Shown piece by piece: positions 9,734-20,426 of a stretch of DNA of 64,000 bases (position 1 is its first letter; each line of letters starts with the position of its first letter). Below the pieces are notes generated by a model. The model was given only the letters and a program-made list of their open reading frames with translations, did no database searches and was not told the origin of the DNA. The stretch is from Lacisediminihabitans sp046156175 (GTDB lineage Bacteria; Actinomycetota; Actinomycetes; Actinomycetales; Microbacteriaceae): NCBI RefSeq assembly GCF_046156175.1, contig NZ_JAYLVL010000003.1, forward strand, positions 496,001 to 560,000, read 5' to 3'. Position numbers and translations under genes: made by a program.

Positions 9734-10126
9734 CTAGTCCCGGCGGCTGCGGAGTTCCGCCAGAAACAGGCCGATCCCTTCCGGCAGCAGCTCGAAGCCG
9801 ATCGAACGGCTCGGATTGACGACGATTCCCGCACCGGGCGGGATCGATGCGAGGAGGGAGCGACCGACGATCGAGACCCCGAAAGCGGCGAGACGCCCGA
9901 ATTCGGCGATCTGGTCGTCGTGGGTGAACACGGCGAGCATCGAGACTCCGCCGATGTCGAACAGCACCGGCTGCAACTGGTCGAGGTTGTCGACGATCTC
10001 GGTCGCGCTCGGCACGATCACCGGGCTCACCGCGAGCGACTCGAGCACCTCGGCAGTGGTCGCGCGCCCCGATTGGGCGAGCACGATAGTGCGCTCGAGA
10101 TCGGTGGGTTCGCGCACGTCGGGCAT
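9734..10126 (-). CDS. SseB-like N-terminal domain protein, 130 aa
   Basis: Small soluble alpha/beta protein. The pattern VLFDIGGVSMLAVFTHDDQIAEFG, followed by a glycine-rich VNPSRSIGFELLPEGIGLF, fits the SseB N-terminal domain found in many actinobacteria, of unknown function. It is 9 bases upstream of the methyltransferase gene and probably co-transcribed. Family assignment moderate. Confidence 0.55.
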   Translation of the reverse strand: MPDVREPTDLERTIVLAQSGRATTAEVLESLAVSPVIVPSATEIVDNLDQLQPVLFDIGGVSMLAVFTHDDQIAEFGRLAAFGVSIVGRSLLASIPPGAGIVVNPSRSIGFELLPEGIGLFLAELRSRRD

Positions 10127-10263
10127 TCGTTCATCCTAGGCAGCACAGTTCGTCCCTGACGGCGAAGTTCGTCCCTGACAGCGCAGCGATGCCGGCCCCC
10201 AGTCGTGCGGATCGCCGCCGTCGCTCCCGGGGCGTGGTCGGAGGAGCGTGAGACGATGCGACC

Positions 10264-10866
10264 ATGCCTCTTGACTTCACCGCGATCGACTTCGAGACCG
10301 CCAATTCCTCGAACGCCTCGGCCTGCTCGGTGGGACTGGTCAAGGTGCGCGACGGCCTGGTCGTCGACCGGGTGGCCTGGTTCATCCGCCCTCCGGCCGG
10401 GTTCGACCACTTCAACGAGTGGAACACCCGCATCCACGGCATCATGGCGCCGGATGTCGAGGAGGCCAAGCTCTGGAGCGAGCAATTGGCCGACCTCGTG
10501 GCCTTCGCCGACGACGACTTCCTCGTCGCCCACAACGCCGGCTTCGATATGGGAGTCATCTCGGGGGCGTGCCGGGCCAGCTTCGTCGACATCCCCGACT
10601 TCCGCTACCTCTGCAGCCTCCAGGTCGCGCGCAAGACCTACACCCTCGACTCCTACCGGCTGCCGATAGCCGCAATGGCTGCAGGCTTCGAGGACTTCGC
10701 CCACCACGATGCCCTCGCCGACTCCGAGGCCTGCGCCGCGATCATCGTGCATGCCGCGAATCGGCATGACGCGTCATCGATCGAAGAGCTCGCCCGCATC
10801 ACCGGGTGCCGCATCGGTGCGATCGGGGCGCGCGCGGCGGATTCGACCCCCATGTTCCGGGCCTGA
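10264..10866 (+). CDS. DEDDh 3'-5' exonuclease (DnaQ-like), 200 aa
   Basis: Exonuclease of the DNA polymerase III epsilon/RNase T superfamily. Catalytic motif I is IDFET (Asp9, Glu11), motif II is in AHNAGFDMGV, and motif III is HHDALADSEA with His and Asp. The protein is short and has no BRCT or UvrC-like extension in this reading. Acts on 3' ends of DNA or RNA; the physiological substrate is unknown. Promoter must lie in the 137-base gap shared with the divergent SseB-like gene. Confidence 0.8.
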   Translation: MPLDFTAIDFETANSSNASACSVGLVKVRDGLVVDRVAWFIRPPAGFDHFNEWNTRIHGIMAPDVEEAKLWSEQLADLVAFADDDFLVAHNAGFDMGVISGACRASFVDIPDFRYLCSLQVARKTYTLDSYRLPIAAMAAGFEDFAHHDALADSEACAAIIVHAANRHDASSIEELARITGCRIGAIGARAADSTPMFRA

Positions 10867-10877
10867 CACCGCGGCAC

Positions 10878-10897
10878 CCGGCCATTGTCGGGGCCGG
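10878..10897 (+). terminator. Short GC hairpin after the exonuclease gene
   Basis: CCGGCC (10878-10883) pairs with GGCCGG (10892-10897) around an 8-base loop. No T-run; weak terminator candidate between two co-oriented genes. Confidence 0.3.
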
Positions 10898-10913
10898 CTG
10901 ACAGACTTGCCGC

Positions 10914-12245
10914 ATGGATCCCATCGCAGCCCTCATCATCGGCCTGGTCGTCGGAATCGTGCTCGGCGTGGTCATCGGGCTGCTGTTGGCACGCACCCGC
11001 ACAGCGAATGTTCCGGTCGGCGTCGATCCCGCACTCCTCGCCTCCCAGCACGAACTCGCCCTCGGGGCCGTGCGGGCGGAGGAGGCGACCAGGAGGTCGC
11101 AGCTCGGCTCCGAACTCGCCGCGATCCAGGCCACAGCGGTTGCGCTCAAGGAGCAGGTCGCCGCGCAGCAGGAGCAGTATCGCGAGCTGGTGGACCGCCA
11201 GCGTCGGGATCAGGCCGCCGAGGCAGAACGGCAGCAGCGGGAGAGCACGGTGCTCCAGGCCCTGACCCCGGTGCAGGAGTCCCTGCGCAGCATGCAGCTG
11301 AAGGTGACAGAGCTCGAGACCCAGCGCAGCCTTCAGCACGGCCAGTTGACGCAGCAGCTCCGCAACGCCACCGAATCGGAGGAGCGCCTGCGCAGCACTG
11401 CGGAGTCCCTGGCCTCCGCACTGCGCAACAACGCCACCCGCGGAGTGTGGGGAGAGACCCAACTGCGCAACGTGGTGCAGGCGGCCGGCCTCATCGAGCG
11501 GGTCGACTTCGATGTGCAGTCGAGCATCTCGTCGGATGCCGGATCAGGCCGACCGGACATGGTCATCCATCTGCCAGGGGGGAAGAACATCGCCGTGGAT
11601 GCGAAGGTGCCGTTCACCGCCTACCTCGAGGCGAGCCAGATCGCCGTCACCGCGACGGGCGAGGAGGGGGCGCGGCGCGAGGCCTTCATCAAGCAGCATG
11701 TCCGGGCGGTGCGGGCGCACATCGACACCCTGGGCAGCAAGGCCTACTGGGCCGGGCTCGAAGCCTCCCCCGAGCTCGTGATCGCGTTCATCCCGAGCGA
11801 ATCCCTCGTGGCATCCGCCATGGAAGCGGACCCCGGGATCATGGATTACGCCTTCTCGAAGCGCGTCGCCCTCTCCTCCCCCGTCACCCTCTGGTCGGTG
11901 CTGAAGACCGTGGCCTTCAGCTGGCAGCAGGATGTCGTGACGCAGGAGGCGAAGATGCTCTTCGAGACCAGTCGCGAGCTCTACGGGCGCCTCGCGACCC
12001 TCGCGGGCCACATCGAGAAGCTCGGGCGGTCGATCGAGAGCACCGTGAAGAACTACAACGGGTTCGTCGGTTCGCTCGAACGCCAGGTACTGCCGTCCGC
12101 GCGCAAGCTCAACGTGCTCGACGAGTCGAAGGTGTTGGGAACCCACGCCGAGATCGAGGAACTGCCCCGCGATCTGACCGCGTTCGAGCTCGTCGCCGAG
12201 CTAGAGATCGTCAGTGCGCTCGAGGCGGGGCCGACCACCGACTGA
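10914..12245 (+). CDS. rmuC: RmuC family DNA recombination protein, 443 aa
   Basis: One N-terminal transmembrane helix (about residues 5-26, IAALIIGLVVGIVLGVVIGLLLA) is followed by a long coiled-coil region to about residue 165 and then the RmuC nuclease-like domain with RGVWGETQLRNVVQ, FDVQSSI, RPDMVIHLPGGKNIAVDAKVPF and IAFIPSES. The VDAK segment corresponds to the PD-(D/E)xK-like core. RmuC limits inversions at short inverted repeats in E. coli; the same role here is inferred. It ends 7 bases from the convergent glpX. Confidence 0.9.
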   Translation: MDPIAALIIGLVVGIVLGVVIGLLLARTRTANVPVGVDPALLASQHELALGAVRAEEATRRSQLGSELAAIQATAVALKEQVAAQQEQYRELVDRQRRDQAAEAERQQRESTVLQALTPVQESLRSMQLKVTELETQRSLQHGQLTQQLRNATESEERLRSTAESLASALRNNATRGVWGETQLRNVVQAAGLIERVDFDVQSSISSDAGSGRPDMVIHLPGGKNIAVDAKVPFTAYLEASQIAVTATGEEGARREAFIKQHVRAVRAHIDTLGSKAYWAGLEASPELVIAFIPSESLVASAMEADPGIMDYAFSKRVALSSPVTLWSVLKTVAFSWQQDVVTQEAKMLFETSRELYGRLATLAGHIEKLGRSIESTVKNYNGFVGSLERQVLPSARKLNVLDESKVLGTHAEIEELPRDLTAFELVAELEIVSALEAGPTTD

Positions 12246-12252
12246 AGCTGCG

Positions 12253-13236
12253 TTACAGCCACTTCTCCGCGAGGTGGTCGGCGACCACGCGACGGATCGT
12301 GCCCGAGCGGCCACGAAGCACGATGCTCTCGGTGCGGATGATCGGGCCCTTCTTGCGCACGCCGCCGACGAGCTGGCCATCGGTGACGCCAGTCGCGACG
12401 AAGTAGGTGTTGTCGCTGGTGACGAGATCGTCGATCTCGAGGATGCGTTCCAGATCATGCCCGGCATCGATCGCCTTCTGACGCTCATCATCGTTCTGCG
12501 GGGCGAGCCTGGCCTGGATGAATCCGCCGAGTCCCTTCAGTGCACAGGCGGTGATGATCCCCTCCGGGGTGCCGCCGCGGCCGACGCACATATCGATGCG
12601 GGCGTCGTAGCGTGCGGCATTGATGCCACCGGCGACATCCCCGTCGAGCAGGAGTCGCGTGCCGGCACCGGACTCGCGGATGTCCTCGATGAGCTGCGCG
12701 TGACGCGGTCGGTCGAGCACCGCGACCACGAGATCCGCGACATCCTTGTTCATCGCCTTCGCGAGCGCGCGGATGTTCTCACCGATCGGTTTGCGGAGGT
12801 CGACGACCCCGTGCCCCTCGTGACCGGTGACGATCTTGTCCATGTAGAAGACAGCGGAGGGGTCGTACATGCTTCCGCGGTCTGCGACGGCGATCATCGA
12901 CAGCGCATTCTGCCGGCCGGCTGCCGTGAGGGAGGTACCGTCGATCGGGTCGACCGCGATGTCGCAGGCCTGCCCCCGGCCGGTGCCGACATGCTCGCCG
13001 TTGTACAGCATCGGCGCGTCGTCCTTCTCGCCCTCGCCGATCACGACGAGTCCATCGAAGTCGACGGTGCCGAGGAACTTGCGCATGGCATCGACCGCGG
13101 CGCCGTCGGCGGCATTCTTGTCGCCTCGCCCGATGAACGGCACGGCTCTGATCGCGGCTGCTTCGGTCGCTCTGACCAGCTCCATTCCCAGGTTGCGGTC
13201 GGGGTGCAGGAAGATCGATCCGGTGTCAGTGTTCAC
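12253..13236 (-). CDS. glpX: Class II fructose-1,6-bisphosphatase GlpX, 327 aa
   Basis: Hydrolyses fructose 1,6-bisphosphate in gluconeogenesis; this class is the actinobacterial enzyme. Metal and phosphate site signatures are seen: VVIGEGEKDDAPMLYNGE, AVDPIDGTSLTAAG and GRGGTPEGIITACALKG. GTG start (NTDTGS...) and 327 residues fit the family. It is divergent from the class II aldolase gene at 13364, an arrangement that places two consecutive enzymes of lower glycolysis/gluconeogenesis around one 127-base intergenic region. Confidence 0.93.
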   Translation of the reverse strand: MNTDTGSIFLHPDRNLGMELVRATEAAAIRAVPFIGRGDKNAADGAAVDAMRKFLGTVDFDGLVVIGEGEKDDAPMLYNGEHVGTGRGQACDIAVDPIDGTSLTAAGRQNALSMIAVADRGSMYDPSAVFYMDKIVTGHEGHGVVDLRKPIGENIRALAKAMNKDVADLVVAVLDRPRHAQLIEDIRESGAGTRLLLDGDVAGGINAARYDARIDMCVGRGGTPEGIITACALKGLGGFIQARLAPQNDDERQKAIDAGHDLERILEIDDLVTSDNTYFVATGVTDGQLVGGVRKKGPIIRTESIVLRGRSGTIRRVVADHLAEKWL

Positions 13237-13363
13237 CCGTCAAGGCTACCGAGCGGCGGTGATCGCCGTTGCGCGAAGTAGTCGAAAGATCACAGGTTCT
13301 TTAGTTCAATAGACTCAGGGTCACACCAGACCCACACGCACCGCGCGCACGAAGGAGATCTCC

Positions 13364-14389
<1,026 letters not shown>

Positions 14390-14404
14390 TCGCGTCCTTT
14401 CGCG

Positions 14405-15019
14405 TTACTTGCCCGCGCGATTCATGTAGGCGATGAATACCGGGTCGGACTGCAGCAGGATCACGACGAACACGAGCGCCACGACGGTTGCGGTGACCCC
14501 ACCGGCGATCGGTACCCAGAATGCGACGCGTCCGCGACGCAGCATCCAAGTGGTGACGAGCACCGTGAACACGAACAACCCGAGCGTGATGACGTTGAGG
14601 GTCTCTCCGAGGTTCGCGGTGAGCTCGGTCGGCACGTACTGGCCGATGTTCTGGGTGATGAAGAACTGGGTGACGATCGTGGCAAGGGTGTCTTTGGTGA
14701 GCAGCTGCGCAATCACGTTGATCGTGGCGTAGCCGAGCAGCACGGCGGTGAGGATGATGTCCCAGCGACGCGGACGTTGGCCCGCCGCGGGCGCCGTGCC
14801 GGGGACGCGAGTCGAGGCATCCGGAGGCTGCGGCGCGCCCGCGGCGGTCGAATGGCCGTCAGCGGGGGGAACCAGCAGAGGAGACACCGCGGGCAGGGAA
14901 TCGGCGATGATCTTCGCCTGCTCCTGAGGGGTCGCGTATTCGCCGTATTGCGGCCGCGGACGACGCTCGCCGTATTTCGGCAGCTCCGCCCCGGGCTGCT
15001 CGGTCACTTCTGCTGCCAA
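14405..15019 (-). CDS. DUF6264-like membrane protein, 204 aa
   Basis: N-terminal half is a Pro/Gly-rich cytosolic region (PKYGERRPRPQYGEYATP), followed by four predicted membrane helices between about residues 85 and 197. The PKYGE...RP...YGEYA start and the 4-TM tail fit a Microbacteriaceae family I know as DUF6264; function unknown. Its start overlaps the 3' end of ispH by 16 bases, so it is probably translated with ispH. Confidence 0.7.
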   Translation of the reverse strand: MAAEVTEQPGAELPKYGERRPRPQYGEYATPQEQAKIIADSLPAVSPLLVPPADGHSTAAGAPQPPDASTRVPGTAPAAGQRPRRWDIILTAVLLGYATINVIAQLLTKDTLATIVTQFFITQNIGQYVPTELTANLGETLNVITLGLFVFTVLVTTWMLRRGRVAFWVPIAGGVTATVVALVFVVILLQSDPVFIAYMNRAGK

Positions 15020-16095
15020 TCGAGCTGGCGGATGCGGCCTCCGAGCCCCCGCGCGTCATCCTGGCCGTTCGCGTCCTTGCGCAGCTCCTTGGGCAGCGAG
15101 AACATGAGGTCCTCCTCCGCGGTGACGACCTGGCTCACCGAGCCGTAGCCCGCATCGGCAAGATCGTCGAGCACTTCCTGCACCAGCACTTCTGGCACGG
15201 ATGCCCCGGAGGTCACGCCGACGGTCGTGACACCATCGAGCCACTCCTGCTGGATCTCGCTCGCGTAGTCCACGCGGTAGGCGGCCTTCGCGCCGTTCTC
15301 GAGCGCGACATCCACGAGTCTCACGGTGTTGGAGCTGTTGGCGGAGCCGACCACGATCACGAGTTCGGCCGATTCGGCGACCTTCTTGATCGCGACCTGG
15401 CGGTTCTGCGTGGCGTAGCAGATGTCATCGCTCGGCGGATTGTGCAACCGGGGGAAGCGCTCTCGCAGCAGGCGGACGGTCTCCATCGTCTCGTCGACGC
15501 TCAGGGTGGTCTGGCTGAGCCAGACGAGGTTGTCCGGGTCCGCGACCTCGAGGGTCGCGACATCCGCGGGGCTGTTCACCAGGGTCGTGCGTTCCGGGGC
15601 GTGACCCATGGTGCCCTCGACCTCCTCATGCCCGGCATGGCCGATCAGCAGGATGTGGAAGTCGTCGCGGGCGAAACGCACGGCCTCGCGATGCACCTTG
15701 GTCACCAGGGGGCAGGTGGCGTCGATCGCCTCGAGATTGCGCTCGGCCGCTGCCGCGACGACGGCGGGGGAAACGCCGTGGGCGGAGAAGACGATGTGTG
15801 CCCCCTCCGGCACCTCGTCGACCTCGTCGACGAAGATCGCGCCCTGCTTCTCGAGGGTGGAGACCACGTGGATGTTGTGCACGATCTGTTTGCGCACGTA
15901 GACCGGCGACCCGTAATGCTCGAGCGCTTTCTCCACGGCGATGACCGCCCGGTCCACTCCTGCACAGTAGCCGCGAGGTGCCGCGAGCAGCACCCGCTTC
16001 TCTCCCGTGACAGGGATGTCCCGTAGCCTGTTGCGTACCGCGGGAACGCGCGGCATATTCAGGCTGACGGCCTCGCCGTTGGTAATGGTGCTCAC
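15004..16095 (-). CDS. ispH: 4-hydroxy-3-methylbut-2-enyl diphosphate reductase IspH, 363 aa
   Basis: Last step of the MEP isoprenoid pathway, giving IPP and DMAPP; carries an iron-sulfur cluster. The three cluster cysteines are visible in APRGYCAGVDRA, DATCPLVTKVH and DICYATQNRQ. The catalytic Glu region lies in the TxNR neighbourhood. A 30-residue N-terminal extension precedes VLLAAPRGYC. Divergent from xseA (50 bases apart), the usual actinobacterial layout. Confidence 0.95.
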   Translation of the reverse strand: MSTITNGEAVSLNMPRVPAVRNRLRDIPVTGEKRVLLAAPRGYCAGVDRAVIAVEKALEHYGSPVYVRKQIVHNIHVVSTLEKQGAIFVDEVDEVPEGAHIVFSAHGVSPAVVAAAAERNLEAIDATCPLVTKVHREAVRFARDDFHILLIGHAGHEEVEGTMGHAPERTTLVNSPADVATLEVADPDNLVWLSQTTLSVDETMETVRLLRERFPRLHNPPSDDICYATQNRQVAIKKVAESAELVIVVGSANSSNTVRLVDVALENGAKAAYRVDYASEIQQEWLDGVTTVGVTSGASVPEVLVQEVLDDLADAGYGSVSQVVTAEEDLMFSLPKELRKDANGQDDARGLGGRIRQLDWQQK

Positions 16096-16145
16096 CCTTC
16101 AGATTCTACGTGGGGTGCGCTGGCGAGGTACTGGGAGGGCTGCTC

Positions 16146-17384
16146 GTGACTATCGATCCGGGGCCATCCACCGTGGACTCCCCGTGGCCGGTCGCCCTGC
16201 TCTCCGCGAAGATCAAGGGCTGGATCGATCGACTCGGAGCCGTCTGGGTCGAAGGTGAGATCACCCAATGGGGGATCTCGGGCGGCAACGTCTACGGCAA
16301 ACTCAAAGACCTCGATGCCGACGCGACCGTGGGATTCACCGTCTGGTCGTCGGTGAAGGCGAAGCTGCCGACCGACCTGAAGCAGGGCGACCGGGTGGTG
16401 ACCCTGGTCAAACCGAACTACTGGGTCAAGGGCGGCTCGCTGACCATGCAGGTGTTCGAGATGCGCCATGTCGGCCTCGGCGACCTGCTCGAGCGCCTCG
16501 AGCGCCTCCGCCAGGCGCTGCGCGCCGAGGGGCTCTTCGACCTCGATCGCAAGAGGCCGCTTCCCTTCCTTCCCGGCTGCATCGGGCTGATCACCGGCAA
16601 GGATTCGGATGCCGAGAAGGATGTCTTGCGCAATGCCCAGTTGCGCTGGCCTGCTGTCGAGTTCCGCGTGGTGCACACCGCGGTCCAGGGCGATCGTGCT
16701 CCCGCCGAGGTCACGGCGGCCTTGCGCACACTGGATGCGGATCCCGATGTCGACGTGATCATCGTGGCGCGCGGGGGAGGCGACTTCCAGAATCTGCTCG
16801 TCTTCAGCGACGAGACCCTCGTGCGCACCGCCGCTGCCTGCGTCACGCCCATTGTCAGTGCGATCGGGCACGAGGCCGACCGCCCCCTGCTCGACGACGT
16901 CGCCGACCTGCGGGCATCCACCCCCACGGACGCGGCGAAGCGCGTCGTGCCGGACGTCGCGGACGAACTTGCTCGAGTCCAGCAGGCTCGCGCCCGCATC
17001 GGCAACCGCATGACCTCGCAAGTGCGCACGGAGATCGACCGTCTCGAACAGCTGAGGTCGCGACCGGTGCTGACCGCATCCTCCTGGATCGTCGACTCCC
17101 GCGCCGAAGAACTCGGTCGCTATATCGGCCGGAGCGCCGAACTCATCGAACGACAGCTCGAGCGCTCCCACAGCGCCGTGCTCGACCTGCGCTCCCAGCT
17201 GCGGGCGCTCTCCCCCCAGCGCACTCTCGACCGGGGATACGCCATCGCCCAGCTCCCCGGAGGTGCGGTGCTGAGGAGCTCTGCGGATGCCGTTCCCGGC
17301 ACTCCCCTCCTTCTCACCCTCGCCCACGGCTCGGCTTCCGCAACCGTCACTCCCCCACCGGATGCTCCCGGCGAGGCCGGTTAG
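16146..17384 (+). CDS. xseA: Exodeoxyribonuclease VII large subunit, 412 aa
   Basis: GTG 16146 was chosen because GGGAGGG stands six bases upstream; an ATG at 16110 lacks a site and adds unlike residues. An N-terminal OB-fold (WPVALLSAKIKGWIDRLGAVWVEGEIT) is followed by the catalytic domain with IGLITGKDSDAEKDV, VQGDRAPAEV, IVARGGGDFQNLLVFSDE and IGHEADRPLLDDVADLRASTPTDAA, then a C-terminal coiled coil. With XseB it degrades single-stranded DNA to oligonucleotides. Confidence 0.95.
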   Translation: MTIDPGPSTVDSPWPVALLSAKIKGWIDRLGAVWVEGEITQWGISGGNVYGKLKDLDADATVGFTVWSSVKAKLPTDLKQGDRVVTLVKPNYWVKGGSLTMQVFEMRHVGLGDLLERLERLRQALRAEGLFDLDRKRPLPFLPGCIGLITGKDSDAEKDVLRNAQLRWPAVEFRVVHTAVQGDRAPAEVTAALRTLDADPDVDVIIVARGGGDFQNLLVFSDETLVRTAAACVTPIVSAIGHEADRPLLDDVADLRASTPTDAAKRVVPDVADELARVQQARARIGNRMTSQVRTEIDRLEQLRSRPVLTASSWIVDSRAEELGRYIGRSAELIERQLERSHSAVLDLRSQLRALSPQRTLDRGYAIAQLPGGAVLRSSADAVPGTPLLLTLAHGSASATVTPPPDAPGEAG

Positions 17385-17393
17385 AATCGTCCC

Positions 17394-17657
17394 GTGGCAT
17401 CCACCCCCTCCACTTCCCCCGCTTCCGCGTCACCCGCTTCCGGCGGGGTGGCAGAGCTGTCGTATGAACAGGCACGCGACGAGCTGATCCGGGTGGTGAA
17501 CGAACTCGAACAGGGTTCATCGACCCTCGAGCAGTCGCTCGCCCTATGGGAGCGCGGCGAAGCACTCGCCCGCCGCTGCGAAGAGTGGCTCATCGGCGCG
17601 AAGGCGCGGCTGGACGCCGCCCGCTCGGCACAGCTGCCTGATTCCACCAAGGGCTGA
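17394..17657 (+). CDS. xseB: Exodeoxyribonuclease VII small subunit, 87 aa
   Basis: GTG start 9 bases after the xseA stop. The conserved XseB core LSYEQARDELIRVVNELEQGSSTLEQSLALWERGEALARRCEEWL forms a two-helix hairpin that binds the large subunit. A Ser/Pro/Ala-rich N-terminal extension of about 20 residues is present. Confidence 0.93.
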   Translation: MASTPSTSPASASPASGGVAELSYEQARDELIRVVNELEQGSSTLEQSLALWERGEALARRCEEWLIGAKARLDAARSAQLPDSTKG

Positions 17658-17661
17658 CCCG

Positions 17662-18309
17662 ATGGCCGCCGAAAGGAATCGCCCTCCCCGCATCGTCGCG
17701 GAGCTCGGTCGACCGGAGACCCCGGAGGAGACCGCCGCCCGCAAGGCGGAGAATTCGCGAAAACACCGCGCGAACCAGACCCTGCGCAACTTGGTTCTCG
17801 CCCTTCTGGCCTCCCTTGCCGTCGTGTTCGTGCTCGTGCTCGTCGTTGTGCGACCAGACGGCGTACCGCGCGCGGCGGTCGACTACCGGGCCGATGCCGC
17901 CGCCTCCGAACCACAAGCCGGACAGGTGCTCGCCGCCCCTCCACTGCCCGCCGGGTGGAGCGCGAACGACGATGGGCTCACGACCGGCTCCGATTCGGTG
18001 CTCGCCTGGAAGGTCGGGTTCATCACCCCGACCGACCAGTACATCGGCCTCGTGCAGGGCATCGACGCCAATCCCACCTGGGTGGCGAACGAGCTCGCGA
18101 ACGTGCGGTCCACGGGCTCGACCTCCCTCGCTGGCCATGACTGGACCGTGTACGACCGGCGCACCGACCAGGATCCGGGAAACTACGCCTATTCGCTCAG
18201 CACGGTGATCGGGTCGAGCAGCCTCGTACTGCACGGCACCGCACCCACGACGGAATTCACCACCCTCGCCACGGCGGTCGCCGCCCAACTCGACGAAGGA
18301 ACACGATGA
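17662..18309 (+). CDS. DUF4245 membrane-anchored protein, 215 aa
   Basis: Basic N-terminus, one transmembrane helix (about residues 46-66, LVLALLASLAVVFVLVLVVV) and an extracytoplasmic domain with LPAGWSANDDG and VGFITPTDQYIGLVQG, the DUF4245 pattern, usually encoded beside xseB in actinobacteria. Function unknown. It starts 4 bases after xseB and its stop overlaps the carbonic anhydrase start by 4 bases (ATGA). Confidence 0.85.
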   Translation: MAAERNRPPRIVAELGRPETPEETAARKAENSRKHRANQTLRNLVLALLASLAVVFVLVLVVVRPDGVPRAAVDYRADAAASEPQAGQVLAAPPLPAGWSANDDGLTTGSDSVLAWKVGFITPTDQYIGLVQGIDANPTWVANELANVRSTGSTSLAGHDWTVYDRRTDQDPGNYAYSLSTVIGSSSLVLHGTAPTTEFTTLATAVAAQLDEGTR

Positions 18310-18947
18310 ACAGCGCCGATCAGCCCCGCACCCCCACACAGGCCTGGGCCGAGATGACGCGCGGAAACACCCGTTTCGTCGAAGGCGAGCCGAGTCATCC
18401 GCGTCAGGACGTGGAGCGTCGCGAGCAACTACTCGGCGCGCAGACCCCCCACGCCGCCCTCTTCGGCTGCAGTGACTCGCGGCTCGCCGCAGAGATCATC
18501 TTCGACAAGGGTCTCGGGGACCTGTTCGTGGTGCGAAACGCCGGCCAGATCATCTCCAATTCGGTGGTCGGCTCCCTCGAATACGCCGTGGCCGTGCTGC
18601 ATGTCCCCCTGATCGTGGTGCTCGGGCACGACGAGTGCGGTGCCGTGCGGGCCGCGATCGACTCGCAGGCACCGGATGCTGCCCCCCTGCCCCCGCACAT
18701 CCACCAGCTGGTCGAGAAGATCTTCCCCGCCGTCAAGCGGGTCGCGGCCGGCAGCGAGGATCCTTCCGCCACCCCCGATTCGACCGAGGTGGGGCGAGAG
18801 CACCTGCGCGACACCGTCGCCGAGCTCCTGCACACCTCCGAGTTGATCAGCGACGCGATCGCCGCCGGTACGCTGGCTATCGTCGGTGCGAACTACCGAC
18901 TGCTCGAAGGCATGGCCGTACCCGACATCATCGTCGGCGCCGTCTAG
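18306..18947 (+). CDS. Beta-class carbonic anhydrase, 213 aa
   Basis: Hydrates CO2 to bicarbonate. Zinc ligands and the Asp-Arg dyad are seen in FGCSDSRLAAE (Cys, Asp, Arg) and LGHDECGAV (His, Cys). VVRNAGQ and the C-terminal VGANYRLLEG fit the class. It is translationally coupled to the preceding DUF4245 gene through an ATGA overlap and lies 45 bases before fumC, probably one transcript from xseA on. Confidence 0.93.
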   Translation: MNSADQPRTPTQAWAEMTRGNTRFVEGEPSHPRQDVERREQLLGAQTPHAALFGCSDSRLAAEIIFDKGLGDLFVVRNAGQIISNSVVGSLEYAVAVLHVPLIVVLGHDECGAVRAAIDSQAPDAAPLPPHIHQLVEKIFPAVKRVAAGSEDPSATPDSTEVGREHLRDTVAELLHTSELISDAIAAGTLAIVGANYRLLEGMAVPDIIVGAV

Positions 18948-18992
18948 GGCCCACCGACCACCCGCACACCGAAGCAAGGGACGCACAACGCC

Positions 18993-20396
18993 GTGACTGA
19001 ATCCGAGTACCGCATCGAGCACGACACGATGGGCGAAGTCCGCGTGCCGGTATCGGCCCTCTACGGAGCCCAGACGCAGCGCGCGGTCGAGAACTTCCCC
19101 ATCTCCGGAAGCGGACTCGAGCCGGCACAGATCGTGGCACTCGCTCGAATCAAGCGTGCCGCCGCGATCGTCAACCTCGAACTCGGCATCCTCGAGGCGC
19201 CGGTCTCGCAGGCCGTGGTGCTCGCCGCGGATGAGCTGATCGCCGGCCGTCATCACGACCAGTTTCCGGTCGACACCTACCAGACGGGCAGCGGCACCTC
19301 GTCGAACATGAACATCAACGAGGTGCTCGCCACTCTCGCCACGAAGTTCGCGGGAGCCCCGGTGCACCCCAACGACCATGTGAACGCCTCACAGTCCTCC
19401 AACGACGTCTTCCCGACCTCCGTTCACGTCGCGGTGACTGGCGCGCTTCTCGGCGACCTCGTGCCCTCCCTCGATCACCTCGCCATCGCGCTCGAGGCTA
19501 AGGCGGAGCTGTGGAAGACCGTGGTCAAGTCCGGTCGCACCCACCTGATGGATGCCACCCCGGTGACGCTGGGCCAGGAGTTCGCCGGCTACGCGGCGCA
19601 GGTGCGCTACGGAATCGAGCGGGTGCAATCGACGATCGTTCGCGTGGCCGAGGTCCCCCTCGGCGGTACCGCTGTCGGCACGGGCATCAACACGCCGGCC
19701 GGCTTCTCGCAGAAGGTCATCGCCCTGCTCGCTGCCGATTCCGGTCTTCCGCTCACTGAGGCGCGCGACCACTTCGAGGCGCAGGGTGCCCGGGATGGCC
19801 TCGTCGAGGCATCCGGAGCCCTTCGGGTGATCGCCGTGAGCCTCACCAAGATCTGCAACGACCTGCGCTGGATGGGCTCCGGCCCGAACACCGGACTCGG
19901 CGAGCTCAACATCCCCGACCTCCAGCCCGGTTCATCGATCATGCCGGGCAAGGTGAACCCGGTGATTCCGGAGGCCGTGCTGATGGTGGCCGCCCGGGTC
20001 ATCGGCAACGATGGGACGATCGCCTGGGCCGGGGCGTCGGGATCCTTCGAGCTCAACGTCGCCATCCCGGTGATGGGCACCGCACTGCTCGAGTCCATCC
20101 GCCTGCTCGCCAACTCCAGTGTCGCCCTCGCCGACAAGACCGTCGCCGGTCTCGTCGCCAACGTGGAACACGCCAGGGCACTCGCCGAGTCCTCCCCGTC
20201 CATCGTCACCCCCCTCAACCGGGTTATCGGCTACGAGGCCGCCGCCAAGGTCGCGAAGAACGCAGTCGCCAAGTCGATCACGGTGCGTGAATCGGTGATC
20301 GACCTCGGCTTCGTCGAGCGTGGCGAGGTCTCGTTGGAGCTTCTCGACAGCGCCCTCGATGTGCTCTCGATGACTCGCCCACCCACGCGGTCCTGA
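18993..20396 (+). CDS. fumC: Class II fumarate hydratase, 467 aa
   Basis: TCA-cycle enzyme interconverting fumarate and malate. Signature GSSIMPGKVNP at about residues 310-320, GSGTSSNMN for substrate binding and SGRTHLMDATP are present. GTG start with AAGGGA upstream. Length and motifs match FumC rather than aspartase. Confidence 0.95.
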   Translation: MTESEYRIEHDTMGEVRVPVSALYGAQTQRAVENFPISGSGLEPAQIVALARIKRAAAIVNLELGILEAPVSQAVVLAADELIAGRHHDQFPVDTYQTGSGTSSNMNINEVLATLATKFAGAPVHPNDHVNASQSSNDVFPTSVHVAVTGALLGDLVPSLDHLAIALEAKAELWKTVVKSGRTHLMDATPVTLGQEFAGYAAQVRYGIERVQSTIVRVAEVPLGGTAVGTGINTPAGFSQKVIALLAADSGLPLTEARDHFEAQGARDGLVEASGALRVIAVSLTKICNDLRWMGSGPNTGLGELNIPDLQPGSSIMPGKVNPVIPEAVLMVAARVIGNDGTIAWAGASGSFELNVAIPVMGTALLESIRLLANSSVALADKTVAGLVANVEHARALAESSPSIVTPLNRVIGYEAAAKVAKNAVAKSITVRESVIDLGFVERGEVSLELLDSALDVLSMTRPPTRS

Positions 20397-20426
20397 GTTG
20401 TCAGGGTCGAGCGATCCCGGAGCCAG